From contig NC_046683.1 of the NCBI RefSeq assembly GCF_009870125.1, forward strand, positions 20,965,001 through 21,029,000: a DNA stretch of 64,000 bases, in the 5' to 3' direction. The notes beneath the pieces were generated by a model that ran no database searches, was not told the origin of the DNA, and worked only from the letters and a program-made list of their open reading frames with translations. The first letter of the stretch is position 1. Each line of letters starts with the position of its first letter. Both the position numbers and the translations under genes were made by a program. Source of the DNA: Drosophila pseudoobscura (taxonomy: Eukaryota; Arthropoda; Insecta; Diptera; Drosophilidae). Positions 34,796 through 47,885 of this stretch are shown here, one piece after another.

Positions 34796-35876
34796 ATGCT
34801 GCGCCAGATTTGCCTAGTGCTGCTCCTAGTCGCATTGGGTCTCGGTCCTGCCAGGAGTCATGCCATGACGCCACAGGTCTCGACCACGAGATCGGAGATC
34901 GAAGAATCAGAGTTGCGGGTGAAGCGCGGCACCGTCACTGTTGACTTTGGGATGGTCCTTCGTAATCTGCTCCTGAAGAGTGCCCAGTTCTCAAATGCAA
35001 AGGCCGACAAAGTCAAAGCCACAACGAGTCGCCCCAGGAAAACAACAACAACAACGACTGCACCGCCAGTCCAACCACCAGCTCCTCCGCCTCCGCCTCC
35101 ACGCCAAAGGCCAGTCCTGCAACCGCACGGGTACTATTCCTTCGGCTACCTGCCGTTTGACTATGAAACAGACTACGAAGATGCTTTGGGAAAAGCACCG
35201 CCGCAGTCAGGCCTTGCCAGACGCCCCCTGCGCCCCTTATATTTACAAAGAAAGTCTCCTGGTCCTGCATTGGCTGCTAGATACGAAGCTGATTATGACT
35301 ACGATGCGCCGCCTCCACCAAAACAAGTACCGCCTGCACCATCACTCCCCAATCCTCCTGCTCCCCGTCGCCGTACCGGTCCCCGTCCGCAGCCCCGACA
35401 GCCGCTGCCCCAACCACAGACAAAGACACAGACGCGCCGCCCAGCAGCCGAGCTAAACGATCGACTTGTCTATCAGTACGCACAATCTACTGGTAAAATA
35501 CATAAACTTTTAGCTAATTGCCGAACAATTGGATTCTCTCCAACACTTTGCAGATACTTACTATAGGCCAAGCGTGGTCGGTGGCGGAGTTGCTGCGCAA
35601 GTGGGACCGGTGGAGGCGGGTCCGGAAGACGCACCGGATGGCGAAAACGAAGACGATGACGGCACGGACGCGACAGCCCCGGTTGACAATTACAATGGTG
35701 CAGATGTGGATGGAAACTCTGGGGCAGAACTACCGTGGTTTGTAGTCAACTATGCGAACGAATACGATTCGGCTGACTTCTCCAGACAATCCTCAGAGTC
35801 TTCTCTTGCACAGCCGCCCCGGGACGGTATACCTGTCAAGTCCTCGGGGTACGTGTATCGAGATCCGATTTCCTAA
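34796..35876 (+). CDS. Secreted proline-rich protein with a furin-type cleavage site, uncharacterised
   Basis: Two exons, 34796-35492 and 35554-35876, joined across a 61-bp GT-AG intron (phase 1) give 339 codons plus TAA. The start at MLRQICLVLLLVALGLG opens a signal peptide of about 20-23 residues. RVKR at residues 41-44 is a consensus furin site, so residues after Gly45 are probably the mature chain. A Thr-rich KTTTTTTAPP segment and PPAPPPPPPRQRP follow, then FGYLPFDYETDYEDA, YEADYDYDAPPPP, and Pro/Arg/Gln-rich sequence. Exon 2 is acidic (GENEDDDGTDATAP) and ends YVYRDPIS. It has no enzyme domain or transmembrane segment after the signal, so an extracellular matrix, cuticle or peptide-precursor role is possible. 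AATAAA is at 35980-35985. I do not recognise an orthologue name. Confidence 0.85.
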
Positions 35877-35989
35877 CGAAGCCTTCGGAAGGGACAGAAA
35901 CAATATTAGTAGATATGTATGTACATATATCCGTAAGGTTTTTCTATTTTTGTTGGGGTATTCTAATCTTTCGTATACTAATAAATGCT

Positions 35990-38900
35990 TAAATTTGGTA
36001 GTAAGCAAATGTCTCGCTAGACACTGATGGCCATCTAGTTGTGCAGCGGTCATTTGTTGGCATGTGGGATGGGCGATTCTGGCGGATCATGGCACATTTG
36101 AGAGACACCGAAAGGAAATCGCGGAAGGTCTAATGAGTCAAACACAAGTTTGATGACACAATTGATGATTGCAAGTAAGCTGCCTGTTGAGGGTGTCTCC
36201 GGGTATATGTAGATGGATTTTCGGGTGAACTGTGACTACTCTCCGGCCTCGGTTCGGCTTTCCCGGTCCAGTAAATTTCGCAATTGATGCAATCGTCCTT
36301 GGTTCGGACGTGGAAATCCAGAAAAAACAAACTGCCACATCTCTAATAAAAAAAATGGAAAGAGCAAGCGAGCTTGCCTGAGGTTGAGGTTGAGGCTGGG
36401 GCCAGAACCAGGCCAGAACCCTAGCTTAGAGCAGGCCAGGCCAGGCCATACCCATAGGCAATTGCCCATTGTGTAAACACATGTATGTCTTGGTCAATTG
36501 TTGTTGGTGATGTGGGTGCAACAACGAGTTGTTGTTCCCGTTGTTTCTGGCATTGTTGCTGGCGTTGTCTGCCTGGTAAACCAAAATTGTTGCTCGTTTT
36601 CCGCATGAATCACTTGCATCATCATCATCATCATCGTCATCGCCATTGCCATCGCCATGACCATCGTATCGTCATCATAGCCCGTTTCGTTGCCAACGTG
36701 GCTATATGGGAACCACAACATTGCAAATATGTGTGTGGGCACTCTCTCTCGCCCTGTCCCTCCGCGCGTGTGTGTGTGCGTGTGTGTGCACATGCACGTA
36801 CGTTTATGTGCAGTCACACCCATACACCCATACACCCATACATCCATACACCCATACACACGGGGCCAAAGCGTTTGGCTCTGCACTTTGTAAGTAGCTT
36901 TTAATATATTTTGCCACAAGCCGGGGGAAAAAATCAGAAAATAAAAGCACACCCTCACACAATAAAAAACAAAAAATGAGAATAAAAATAAAAATAAATT
37001 CTCTTCGTTGCTCTTTTATAAGCGTGTGTTTGTGTGTGTGTTTCAGCAGAAATTGGATTAAAATTAAAATAAAAAGAGAGAAAAGTACAAAATAAATAAA
37101 TAAAAAGTCCTCCAAAGAGCACAAAATTAAATGAAATAAAATGTACAACATAAAATGTTCAAAGGGAGAGCCAGGAAGGAAGGGGTGAGCCAGAGTGGCG
37201 GGTGGAGAGGAAGAGGTTAAGCGTGTTGGGGTTTCGGGTTAAGCGCAACAATGCCGATGTTTTCCTCGACTTTGATTCTTGCTGCAGCCACTCGAACGGA
37301 TTCCTTTTGCCACATTTTCATGGTCCTTAGTAGGTATGTATGTATGTACATACATATATCTCGATCTCACTCACCTTCTCACCTTCTCATTTCCCATATC
37401 TATCTATTTCTAATGTTTAGAGTGCAATTACATACTTCGATGTAATTTGGGAAATTTACATTTTGCACATTTCGTCGCGGTTGGAAATCCTTGAAATCGT
37501 TTTGGTCTATGCCTTTGTTTGATCGCGAAATGGATAATCCAAGAGTTTTGATGCTTATAGCATGACATTTTTCGTTGATTTATATCGTTTATTCGATAAA
37601 GCCTGATGGCTTCCGTATGAATTCCAACGGGCGATCGTTCGAATTTCTCTTTAATATTTCAATTGTTTCCTGCTGTGCGAATTGTAATATTCAAATTAGA
37701 CTGACTTCAACTAGTTCGTGGTTATTTTTGCCCCGCATAAACTGCTTTGCTGGCCAGTCCGGCCACGTACACTGCGAAAAATGAGTAAAGTGAAAGCGAA
37801 AGCGAAACCAGACACAAGGGCAAATCAATTACTGGGCGGACAAGAAAAATTTGATTGGGTGCCACTCACGCCACTCCAGAGGAAACCTGTCGACTCTTTG
37901 GCACTTTCGATTGCTTTTGCTCTCGTTTCTCACAGTGCCAGTGAGGAGGGCAAGCAAGGGCAAGGGGAAGCAAGCGGGAGCGTACATTTTCCTGCTTAGC
38001 TTAGCACTTTACACACGAGCATTTTCGACTCCGTCCGTCCTTTGGCTGTCCGTTGAAACTTTCGCTGACGTTTGCAGTGCAAAATTGTTGGGTATTGGTC
38101 AGTGCCACCAACATATGCCATATTAACCAACAGCCCAGCCCCTCTCCGGGGCGCCACTGCCTCGCTAAGCCCTCAATCATGTCAATTACTCGCCAATTGT
38201 TGTTGTCTTTCGGAACAGTGGAAAATGTGCTCGGCTTGACGTCTGCGGGGTTTCGCCTGATGGGCATAAATTTTGATTTATGAACAGCCAGAGATACGAA
38301 AATATGTACTCATATACACACATATGCACATCTACATATACATATATACATACACATACTACGACTGCCCGTGCATCTGGATATTTGCACTCACATATGT
38401 GCATGTACGCATGAGTTCGCTTTATTAATTTGTCATATGAAGCGATGCATAAAGTGAGGAGATATCCATATACATATGAACATATGTATATATGTACGTA
38501 TGTATACATGAATTGCAACATCATTAAGCAAAGGACACGAGGCCAGACAGCGTCCTGCTCTTCGACATGGACCTGGACCTGGACCTGGAAGTGGACCTGC
38601 ATCTGCATCTGCATCTGTATCTGAGTCCAATCCAGCCGAATGAAATTCCACACAGTTTAAGTTTTCAATTAATGCGTAAATTATGAATACATTTTTCCAA
38701 CATTTTAAATGGGCCTCAAATGAGATTTAAATAATAAAAACCGCTGATTGGTCATCAGGGGCAGTGTTCTCGCAGACGAAATCTCTCCGATTTCTCCGGC
38801 TGATCAACGATGAGGTTGCCAGCACTACCCCGTGGTAGTTCATTAAAGACCAGCGGGCTTCACTCTCCTTTGACATTTTCCAGGTGAATTCGGAGTTGGG

Positions 38901-41830
38901 AGTGCGCCTGGGGTTACCGCTACCTTACCCTAGCGCTAACCGTTACCGTTACCCTCAACCCGTAACCATGCTGATTTATGAGGCTACCCCCATTTGAAGT
39001 CCACTCCCACACAAATCACCACCACCCGACCATTCCTACACCGTTCCCACACCATTCCCAGAGCCACCACGTCTCAGTATCCAGTTTATTCTTTATTCAT
39101 TGTTTGGCTCCTTTGGCTGCATTAACCTTGGGCTGATCCGATTCCATTCGCTTCGCTCGGGATTGCCATTGCCCGCTGGGGCCACCGGCCGGGCCGGGCC
39201 GGGCTGGGCCGCTTCGCCTGCGGGGCAACAATTGAAATTATGGATTTTATGTGTCATAAGCTTTTATTGATGCAACAATCAAATATTTATGATGACAATT
39301 CCCGCTGACAATGATGGCAATAAAAATGCTTTGCTCTCATCCCGCGCTCCTCACTCCTCACTCCGCCCTCCGCCCACCGCACTCCACACTGTGCGCTCCG
39401 CCCCTCACTGCCCCTCCCTACCCGTGTCTTTCTGTCTGTGAGATTTCTGTGGTTCTTTTCGGCTGTTTTGCTGTTTGGCTGCGGAAGGTGAGTTGTGGTG
39501 AGGTGGCAACAACGGCATGGGTTGGGGGCTACACAATTGAAATTCAATTCGGTTTGATAAGTGCCACTTGGAGCATCCAACGTAAGAATTTATACGTATT
39601 TTCCTTGAAATGGGGGATTTTTTCGGGCGTTTGAGATTGGATTTGGTTGTTGGAACTCAGATTCTATATGAAGACCCCGCTGGAAAAGTGCAAATGGAAG
39701 ATATGTATGAATGCAGAATAGCTATATGGTATAGTTAGGGATCATTCCAAATTGTGCATAAATATTGTATATGTAGAATATATAAATAGAATGCAAGCTT
39801 TCTAGAGACGATGCCCAAGGTTTCTGTGCTCTTCTGACTCTAGTCTATCTTCTATGGATAAGGGGAGAGTGTCTCGAATTGTGGAATCCATTCCATACCT
39901 CGAAAATGGGTTCCAGGGCAATCAGTAAGGCGGGCTCATTACGTGTATACCGCCATATCCGAATCTAGAGGTATTGTCGCTCTTGCCCAATGAACAGCTG
40001 AGAACAGGTTCGACCTTTGCTTGAAGGGAACGGGATGGTTCGGATGACCTTGCAGAGACGTACCTTGCCTAATCATTAGTGACGGATTATTTGTAAGACC
40101 AGCATTTGATTTTTTGGCTTTGGCCGTTTTTGGAGGATTTTGACCTGATTCGAGGTTGCTGTCAGGTCGAACGAAGTCTTTATGCAACACAACAAAATGT
40201 TGAGATAGCGAAATCACATAGTCCCACAGCCCCGTCGCTTGGGCAAATGTTATTTATGTGGATAACCCCAGACCCACACAAACACACACCCACATACACA
40301 TGTGAACCCACACCCACACTCGCACCCAAAACCAAACACAGACCCGGACTCCGTTCACATTCGACCGCTGCAGGTTCTCTCCCGTATGTCTTGCGCTGCC
40401 ATTAAAGGGTGCTCCTCAGCACACCTGCATACGAGTGTTCATCGCCCACCAGCGGCTCCTCACGGCGAATATCTATGAGTGCATCCATTATCCTTAATAC
40501 ACTTACGTGCACTAATGTGCTCCACATTAATGTGGAGCTGCTTGAAAATTTTAGGTTTTTCGCTTGCTCTTCGTCCATCTGTCTGCCTGTCTGCTTGTAT
40601 GCCTGTATGTTCCCCCTTATTTTCAGACCAGCCACGCCCCTCGCATCTTTGCAGGAACCAAGAGCCAGGAGGAAGGAGGAAGGAGGAAGGAGCGCGAGTA
40701 CTGAGCCCACCACATGAGCTCTTTTGTTAGCTGAGAGCCGGGCACGGGGTCTCCTGGGAAACATGTTGGATATCCGTTTCCATTCTCCGTTTCCCATTTT
40801 CCAGTCTTCATTTGTGTGGCTGGCATGCAATCATGACTGGGGGCGTATTCGGTATAGGGGGCGTGGTTACCTAAACGCCGTCTGAATTTTTAAGGCCTCC
40901 GCCATACTCGCCTCCCCTCCTTCTGGGATCCGGGCCAGTTTCGACGAGCAGCATTAATTAATGTAAAGCGAAATTGAAACGAATTCGAATCCGAAACTTT
41001 TACCCCTAGCCGTCCCTTTTAACTTTAGTCGGAATCATGGAAATAATTTCTGGTTTTTTCTTCAAAGGCAGGGCCATCATCGTTCATTTTCGTACGACTT
41101 TAAGGGCAATTTTGCGCGAAGCTTTTAATGCATGCAGCATTTCCCAGCCTTACAATTGTCTCGTCCGGGGTCTCCAGGTACATCCAACCAATATAACTGG
41201 TACCTCTTTCGTCCACTTCACTATAATTTTCTGAAAATAATACTACTATTCGAGGACCATAGCGAGTACCACTGCAGCAATGATTGATCTATCTGCTTGG
41301 ACATCATAAATGAGCAACGGAAACGGAAACTGTTCCTAAAAATGAGCACGTTGCAGATGTCAACGTTCTCGCTGTTGGCGATCAGATGAATATCGTCGAG
41401 AATACAAAATTTTGTTGCAAGGAAACCGTTTCTAAATTAATGCTGAGGATACCTACATTGAGAGAAGGCAATCGTCCTTGGTTGACCAGTTTGACGGAAA
41501 GTGCGGCTAGATCTGGGGGTCAACAAGCCTAAGAAGGCACTTATTCCGCATGGCATATGGCATTTACCCAAGCAATTCGTTGCTTTCGTCAGCGAAAACA
41601 TACGTTGCGCTTGAGAGCTCACAGATCAATCGTTTTCGATATCAAATGTATTGTTAATCGAAAAGATTATGATTTTGGAATTCGACTCTTTTAATTAATA
41701 TAATTATTGGTAGACGAAAGCGAAAGTATGTATGTTGGTATGTGTGTGAACGACCGATGAACAACGATGCGATTCTGATGGTTACGAAAACCAGCTCAAG
41801 ACTGACCAAGGGCAAGCGGACGGAATTCCA
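35990..41830. other. About 5.8 kb without a supported gene
   Basis: It contains a CAT-type trinucleotide run (about 36616-36660), GTGTG and CCATACA tracts near 36770-36860, clustered TATGTA palindromes at 38300-38510, and a perfect 20-bp palindrome at 40519-40538. ORFs here are antisense pairs over low-complexity DNA without domains. Confidence 0.4.
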
Positions 41831-41837
41831 TGATGAA

Positions 41838-41998
41838 ATTATACAAGGTTGTCCGCTCCCGCAACGTGCTCTCTTTACGGGTCTTATTTCTCCCAGTACA
41901 ACGGCAAACGTCGTTCTTCTCTTTCTCTCATCAAACATGGCGTCAAAGCGCTTTAAAGACCCGAAAGAGAGTAACGGACCACCTTGTATTATTTCACC
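41838..41998. repeat. Short inverted (fold-back) repeat
   Basis: The left arm, about 41838-41885 (AATTATACAAGGTTGTCCG ... CTCTCTTTACGGGTCTT), is matched in inverse orientation by about 41955-41996 (AAGACCCGAAAGAGAG ... CGGACCACCTTGTATTATT). The right arm lacks about 10 bases of the left arm. The loop is about 70 bp. A diverged single arm recurs at about 48607-48656. It looks like a small fold-back/MITE-type repeat and encodes nothing. Confidence 0.6.
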
Positions 41999-41999
41999 A

Positions 42000-44714
42000 T
42001 TTCTCACGAAAGTGAGAGATCGGAGAAGAGCGACAGAAGGAGAGCGCTAGAGGAGCTCGAGCAGCTCCAGAGAACTGCAGGAATGTAGAAGCTGGATAGA
42101 GAGGCGAAGGCAAGGCCGCTGCCGCGTATATGCAATGATTTTCGCAAATAGCGAGCAATATTGGAGGATTTACGTTACTCTTCACCACTGGCTATTATTT
42201 AAGGAATTTGTTGACTAATTTCGGGCTGGAAATCCCTGTTGAATCTCTGTTGAGTCCACGTTGTGGACTGTTTTGATATGGAAAATCCTTCCAAAAGGAG
42301 GCTGTAGTTTCCGTATTTCCGAATGATTCAGACAAATGATCCTTTGATTGAAGAAAAGACTTTTGCGCAAAGTCTTGTTAAAAAACCAAAATGTAAGTAA
42401 ATTGTTGTAAATTTAGCCAAATGTTCCTATCGCAGCTATTTTGGCGATTTCGAAGAATAACCTGTCTATTAATCCCAGTCTATACCTCTATTCCATTGAG
42501 TCTGACTGGTATTATTATATAGAATTAGTTATTTTATACTGACGGAAACTTTTGATCATTTGTTCAAGCCCCAATCGGGGAATTTTGACTATAATGAGCC
42601 AATCTAGTGAGTTTTGCAATTAAATTGATCTGGGATTGAAATTTTCTTCAGATCGTCTAATCTCACAGATGGCTTTCTCGGGTGGTTCACCCGGATGTCG
42701 GCAGTTACACAGGCAGGCCTCTATTCGTCCGTATTTTCACTTAGGGATTTATCTAGGATAAAATACTCAAGCAATTTAAAGCCGAGTCCGAGCGGGAGTC
42801 CCAGCCTGGAGACTGTGTTGGACAATTGCGATTGAAAAAGCAACGACAAGTACATACATACATACATACATATCTATATGTGTATATAAAAGTAAGTATA
42901 GCAAACAAAGAAGCAACAAAGCGAAAGCGGGCAAATGAAAGCGAAGGAAAGAGGAGATGCCGGAAGAGAAGAAAGGAGTGAAGGATGGTAAACGGAGGAC
43001 GGGTCAAATTTTATGCAGGCGCAAATATTTTAAATGTTAACAATAAAACACAGTAAATGTGCACAGTAAATAAATGCGTTTGCGAGCATGTGTGCGTGTG
43101 CGTGTGTGAGTGTGTGTGCGATGCAAACAGGCTGCAGGAGCAGCAGCAGCAGCGCAAACATACACACAAACAAACAAACAAACGAAGAGGGCAGACCAGA
43201 GGCAGAGCCTAAAAGTATGCAATGCTCTCGGTCAACGCCCCTTCCCATTGGGCAACCCATCCGACATCCGACATTCAACATGCAACATTCACCAACCCAA
43301 CCCGTCGAAACCGATGCCCATTCAACTCCCAACTCCCACTTCCCACCTACCCCCTCCCCTTGACCCAACGGCCACATTCAAACAAAAACCGCTTAAAACA
43401 CTTTACTATCGCATTTTGGAATTGTTCAAATATTTTCGCTCCTCTTTTTTGACTGATTTTTTTCTAGCCATGCTCTCTCCCTCGCTCACACACTCACTCT
43501 ACCGCTCTGTTACTCCCTCTCTCTCTTTCTTGGTCAGGAATACAAACAATTAAAATCCTCAAATATTTGCTCCAGCTGCAAAAAAAGCTCAACAACAAAT
43601 GTGAACTCTCTCCCTCTCCCTCTCTCCTTGTTTTCCTTCTGTGCAAAGAAAGAAGTGCAAAGAGTGTGAGTAGAAAAAGAGTGAGCGCGATATGTTGAAG
43701 CTGGTCAGCAATTTTTACAGTTGTAAATATAAATTTGTAGACGGTACTGTTGTTGTCCCCCTTACATACCATTTCAGGGGCAGCACAGAAAGAAGGCATC
43801 TTCCATCCCATAAAGAAATCATATACATGGCTATGTATGTACAATACTACTCGATCTGGAATTTACTTGGCAAATCCAAGATCGACACAAACAATTAGTC
43901 TAAAAATACTCTGAGGTTAAAATCTTTCATTAGCTTTCTTTTGTATGGTTATACATTTAGATATTCATTTCATTCTCTTAATAGCACTGCCAAATGTAGT
44001 CGGGTATTTGTAAAGGTGTATTTATGGAATTCATTAGTCAGTGAATGAAAGTGAGCTTCAACTGTGGGCACTCACAGCAATTTTCCGAAACGAGGCGGCA
44101 ACGAGAACGGGGCTTAATTTAGGGCTGAAGATGTTTATAATTGTCGAAAATAATTTTTTAATTTTTAAACACGAACATTGTTAAATGAAATAAATGTAAT
44201 TTAATGACGTCGGCTTCGTCATCGTCGTCGTATCTCACAGATACATCTGTTTCTCACAGATACAAATGAAAAATGATAAATTGAATTAGATGGTATTTTT
44301 GTTGGTGCATAAGCAAGTAAAAACACTTTAATTTTTATTTATTTATGTTTTTGCATAATTTAACTGCAAAATGGGACATTTGAAGGTTTGGTCAAACGAC
44401 TGCACCTTAGCCGTTTATTCATAGATTTTTACAAACGATACCTTAAATGACGCCCGCTTAATGTACCTACATACATACGTACATATGAACATACAAAATG
44501 TACAGAGCTTTCAAACCAAATTTTGGAAAAAAAAACCATCAACAATTTTCAATTTAAAAGCTTGATATTTTCTAGATGATAAGATGAGCTACAAAGTGTT
44601 CGGGTAAGATCTATAGCTGCATCTGTCAACTTTGCAGACTGGCAAAGTACAATACAACCAGATGTCAGATACTTAGGGTATGTGAAAAGAAAACACTACC
44701 TAACACTAACAGTT
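42000..44714. other. Gene-free interval
   Basis: It holds CATA and ACAA microsatellite words (42852-42872, about 43165-43185), CTCTCCC runs (43600-43630) and a TACATA cluster (44467-44490). No supported coding exon. Confidence 0.4.
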
Positions 44715-45344
44715 TTATTCTCTCTAGCTCTATCTGGCTTTGGCCTTGCCTATTGCAAAAAGTGAGCGCCTAGATCTCAAGGACCATAAAAGCTAGAGCA
44801 ACCAAATTTGGTATCCACACTCCTGTGATATCGGACCTTGACCGTTTTGTGTGAAATCTTCGCCCTAACCTCTTCCGCCCCCGCAAAGTACGAAAATCTG
44901 GGGAATTTACAAATCTCAGAGACTATTAAGGCTGGAGTAAGCAAATTTGGTATCCACACTCCTGTTAGATCTCAATATAAAACGTATATCTCAAAATTTC
45001 GCCCCACCCCCTTTCGACCCCACAACGAACGAAGATCTGTGGCATCCATAATATTGAAGATTCGAGAAAAGTAAAAACACACGATCATAGAGAATGACCA
45101 TATCTATCGGATGGCTAAATCTGGATCAGATCGGATCATTTGTATAGCCAAAAGGAACAAATCAATCTGAAGTGGCTACGCAGCCTCCGACGTCTGAGAC
45201 GATTTTCTGTCTCTCTCGCACGCACTCTTCGTCGTGTCGTTTAATATTCGCGGCGTCTGCCGGAGGAGACCCATACTGACTAAGTATCGGGCATAAATGT
45301 AGAGTTGCGGTCTCCGCAGCAACTCACAACGTTCCCCCTCGTTC
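44715..45344 (+). mobile_element. INE-1/DINE-1 copy, 5'-truncated
   Basis: It starts inside the internal sub-repeats (CATAAAAGCTAGAGCAACC, CCAAATTTGGTATCCACACT, two CCGCCCCC-type blocks) and runs to the intact 3' end: CTGTCTCTCTCGCACGCACT, GGCGTCTGCCGGAGGAGA, CTAAGTATCGGGCATAA, the GTTGCGG..CCGCAGCAAC stem and CCCCCTCGTT. It lacks the TCCGTCCG microsatellite and the 5' end. Confidence 0.85.
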
Positions 45345-45629
45345 TTAATAAAACTAAGAATTTTATCACCTTTTAACGAATTTATTAATGACGTGTTCAT
45401 TCCAAAGATTAATCCTAATATTTTTAAGATGGTATTTTTTTTTTACGCTTAATTGCAATATTTAGTTTAATTTCTGTACATTTCGGTTTTTGCATATTGT
45501 ACAAAAGTGTGAAGATTTTTTGCTGGATATTATTTTTTTGTCTGCATGCTTGGACAGTTGGGCTATTGTGTTAGAACTTGTTGAAGAAGAATAGAAGAAA
45601 AGATCTGGATTGAAATTAAGGCAGACATT

Positions 45630-45960
45630 GTCAGGTGGGTGACACATTTGTGTTGACCACGGGGATCCCTGGGGTCCCTCTTGATAAGGTTTATTTACTT
45701 GCCCTCGGAATCTTCTGTTGTTAAGCTACCTTAGCGAATGTAATTTTTTATTTTTGGAGCTAGTTTCCACTCTTAGAGCTGTTCAATGGCGTAATGGATT
45801 CCTTCTCTGTCGAAAGCTTTTTCGATATCGGTGGAGAGTAGTAATACGTGGTTTCTTGTTGAGATGTAATTGTCTATTGGTTTATAAGCGTATTGATTTG
45901 GGGGAGGAGATCGAGGAACCACATAATGTTTTTTTAAATTTACTAAGATCTTTGAAGGGC
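45630..45960 (-). pseudogene. Degraded non-LTR retrotransposon reverse transcriptase fragment
   Basis: Read on the minus strand, about 45890-45775 gives ISTRNHVLLLSTDIEKAFDR then GIHYAIEQL, a stop, and EWKLAP. After frameshifts the GPQGSP motif follows at about 45665-45685. IEKAFDR...W and the PQGSP motif are the fingerprints of LINE reverse transcriptases of the jockey/I-like group. The catalytic YADD was not found. Premature stops make it non-functional. The plus-strand frame over this interval (45718-46215) is its antisense shadow. Confidence 0.65.
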
Positions 45961-46215
45961 AAACAAATTACAATATTGGGCTATATCCAATTACTACATT
46001 TTGGGATAGCTGTTGATATTTTCCGTCGCGGGAGTGGATCTATTGTTGCGATTGGGGCTTGCTTTGGATTTTGGAATGTAAGGTACGGTTGGGACTTGTT
46101 TCATCAGCAGGATTCTGAGAAATTTGCGTCTTTCGAAAAATCGGACCAGGCTGAGAAAAACGGACTCAAATGGACTCCCGAGTGGAAAAATGTATTTTTG
46201 GGTAATTTCTCCTAA

Positions 46216-47522
46216 TTGGAATGCATTTTCCTAGGGCTCTCTGCGTCTGAGGGGCAAACTGGTATTGTGTTAGGTAATTATAATTACATATAAGTAAATA
46301 ATTGAACTAATCGATTTCCCATGCCGGTGCTTGAGGCCCCATGCAGTCAGCGGCCTGCTTGAAGACGCAAGCTGCCAGTTTCCTGTATCTTTTGGCAGCA
46401 CTACGGAAGAGATACTCGTGCAGAGAGTATCCGTTCGTATTTGAATGTATACGAATATATGTATGTATATATATATATAAATATATAGATATGTATGTAT
46501 GTATGTATGCTGGGAATGGAGCTGGAGCTTGACAATTTTGCATTTGACGTCGTCACGTGGCTGGAGCATGGCTCCCTGCTATTCTTTCCCCATCCGTACT
46601 CTGTAGTCGACGGGGGAGGCGTAGGGGGGAAGGACATCAAATCATTAGCAGTGCATAAAGCGTGAAACCAGACACAGACATGTAGATGAATTTAAACTAT
46701 TAGTGTTCGCAGAGAGGAAAGAATAGAGAGAAATGTTGCCAGGTCCTGCTGTTGCTGCTCTTTCGTCTGAATAACCTTCTCTGCTGCTGCTCCTGCTGCT
46801 CCTCCTGCTCCTGCTTGCTGTATAGCCATCTATTCCTCCTCCCACCTTGTGCATCTTCTGTCGGTCTCCTCAACATTGTTGGACTCTCATCCAGTTGCAA
46901 GGTGCATCCATCGTTAGGCAGCTGGATTCGCATTGGCTTTCTTCTGCTCATCTCTATCCAAGCTTTTGTTCTCGTTCTCGTTCTCGCTTACATTCTCGTT
47001 TCTGTTCTCGTTCTAATTCTGGTTCTGGTTCTGGTTGACATAACCCTGCAAACGCAATCTTTGCTTCCTATGTCCTCTGTCCCCACTCCCCTCTCCCTCT
47101 CCCATCCGTATTCGTGTCCCTGTTCCTGTACCGCCCCCTGCCTTGGCCTTTATTTGTGTCGTGTGAATATAAAAGATGCAAATGTAAAGATATTTTTTCC
47201 ATTTTCATTTTTAGGCTGGAAGGAAGTGAGTTCTGTTGAGTTCTGTTGCGGTGAGTGCAATGCAGTGTGTGTGTGTGTGTGTAGTGTGCAGGAAGGGTTA
47301 AGGGTTATGGTGGAGATGGGACAACATTGTCACACAATTTTATTCATTTTGCTCCAGTTTATACATACATATGTACATTTGTGCGTGTCTGTTGCTCTGT
47401 GGGTCTGCAATATAAATAACTCTGGTCGAGTTTTGTGCATATTTTGTAACTACAACTTAAAATAAATACAAAATGTTAGTTAGTTCTTCCCGTTGTTTTT
47501 GGCAGCCACCATTTGACTAACA

Positions 47523-47563
<41 letters not shown>

Positions 47564-47885
47564 GAAAATTATTTGCCCAGTTTGCATTTGCATTTTGTTG
47601 TGCAATTTCTATTTATTCTTTACGAAACAAATCGAGCTCAAATGGCACTGGTCCTATGCGGATTCTTCGATCCGCCCACTCCATGGAATCCTCATCGACG
47701 CCCTCATCCCATCGGGTGTTCTGTTTTTCAATAATCAAGGCACGTACTTGGTGTGTGTTTGTGTGCGTGTTTGTAATAAGTGCAAAAAGTTGCACTTTCT
47801 ACCGTGGACAGTGTCCTCTGGACACCTATCACGAGCCCATTGGTTGCAGTTCAAGTACATTGAAATTGGGCTTGCATGGCAGCTG
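46216..47885. other. Gene-free interval with microsatellites
   Basis: It has TATGTA/TATATA runs at 46450-46510, CTG/CTC trinucleotides about 46745-46815, a GTTCTC hexamer tract about 46968-47035 and (AC)n at 47525-47561. The plus frame 46752-47465 is a read through these repeats and is not called. Confidence 0.45.
47525..47561. repeat. (AC)n microsatellite
   Basis: An uninterrupted AC dinucleotide run of about 37 bp, the longest pure CA tract in the window; the other is 18691-18716. Confidence 0.95.

Noticed and set aside
45718-46215. Plus-strand ORF of 165 codons
   Set aside because: It overlaps the minus-strand reverse transcriptase relic and has no domain, so it is an antisense shadow.
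46752-47465. Plus-strand ORF of 237 codons rich in Leu/Val/Ser
   Set aside because: It runs through CTG and GTTCTC microsatellites; composition-driven, no domain.
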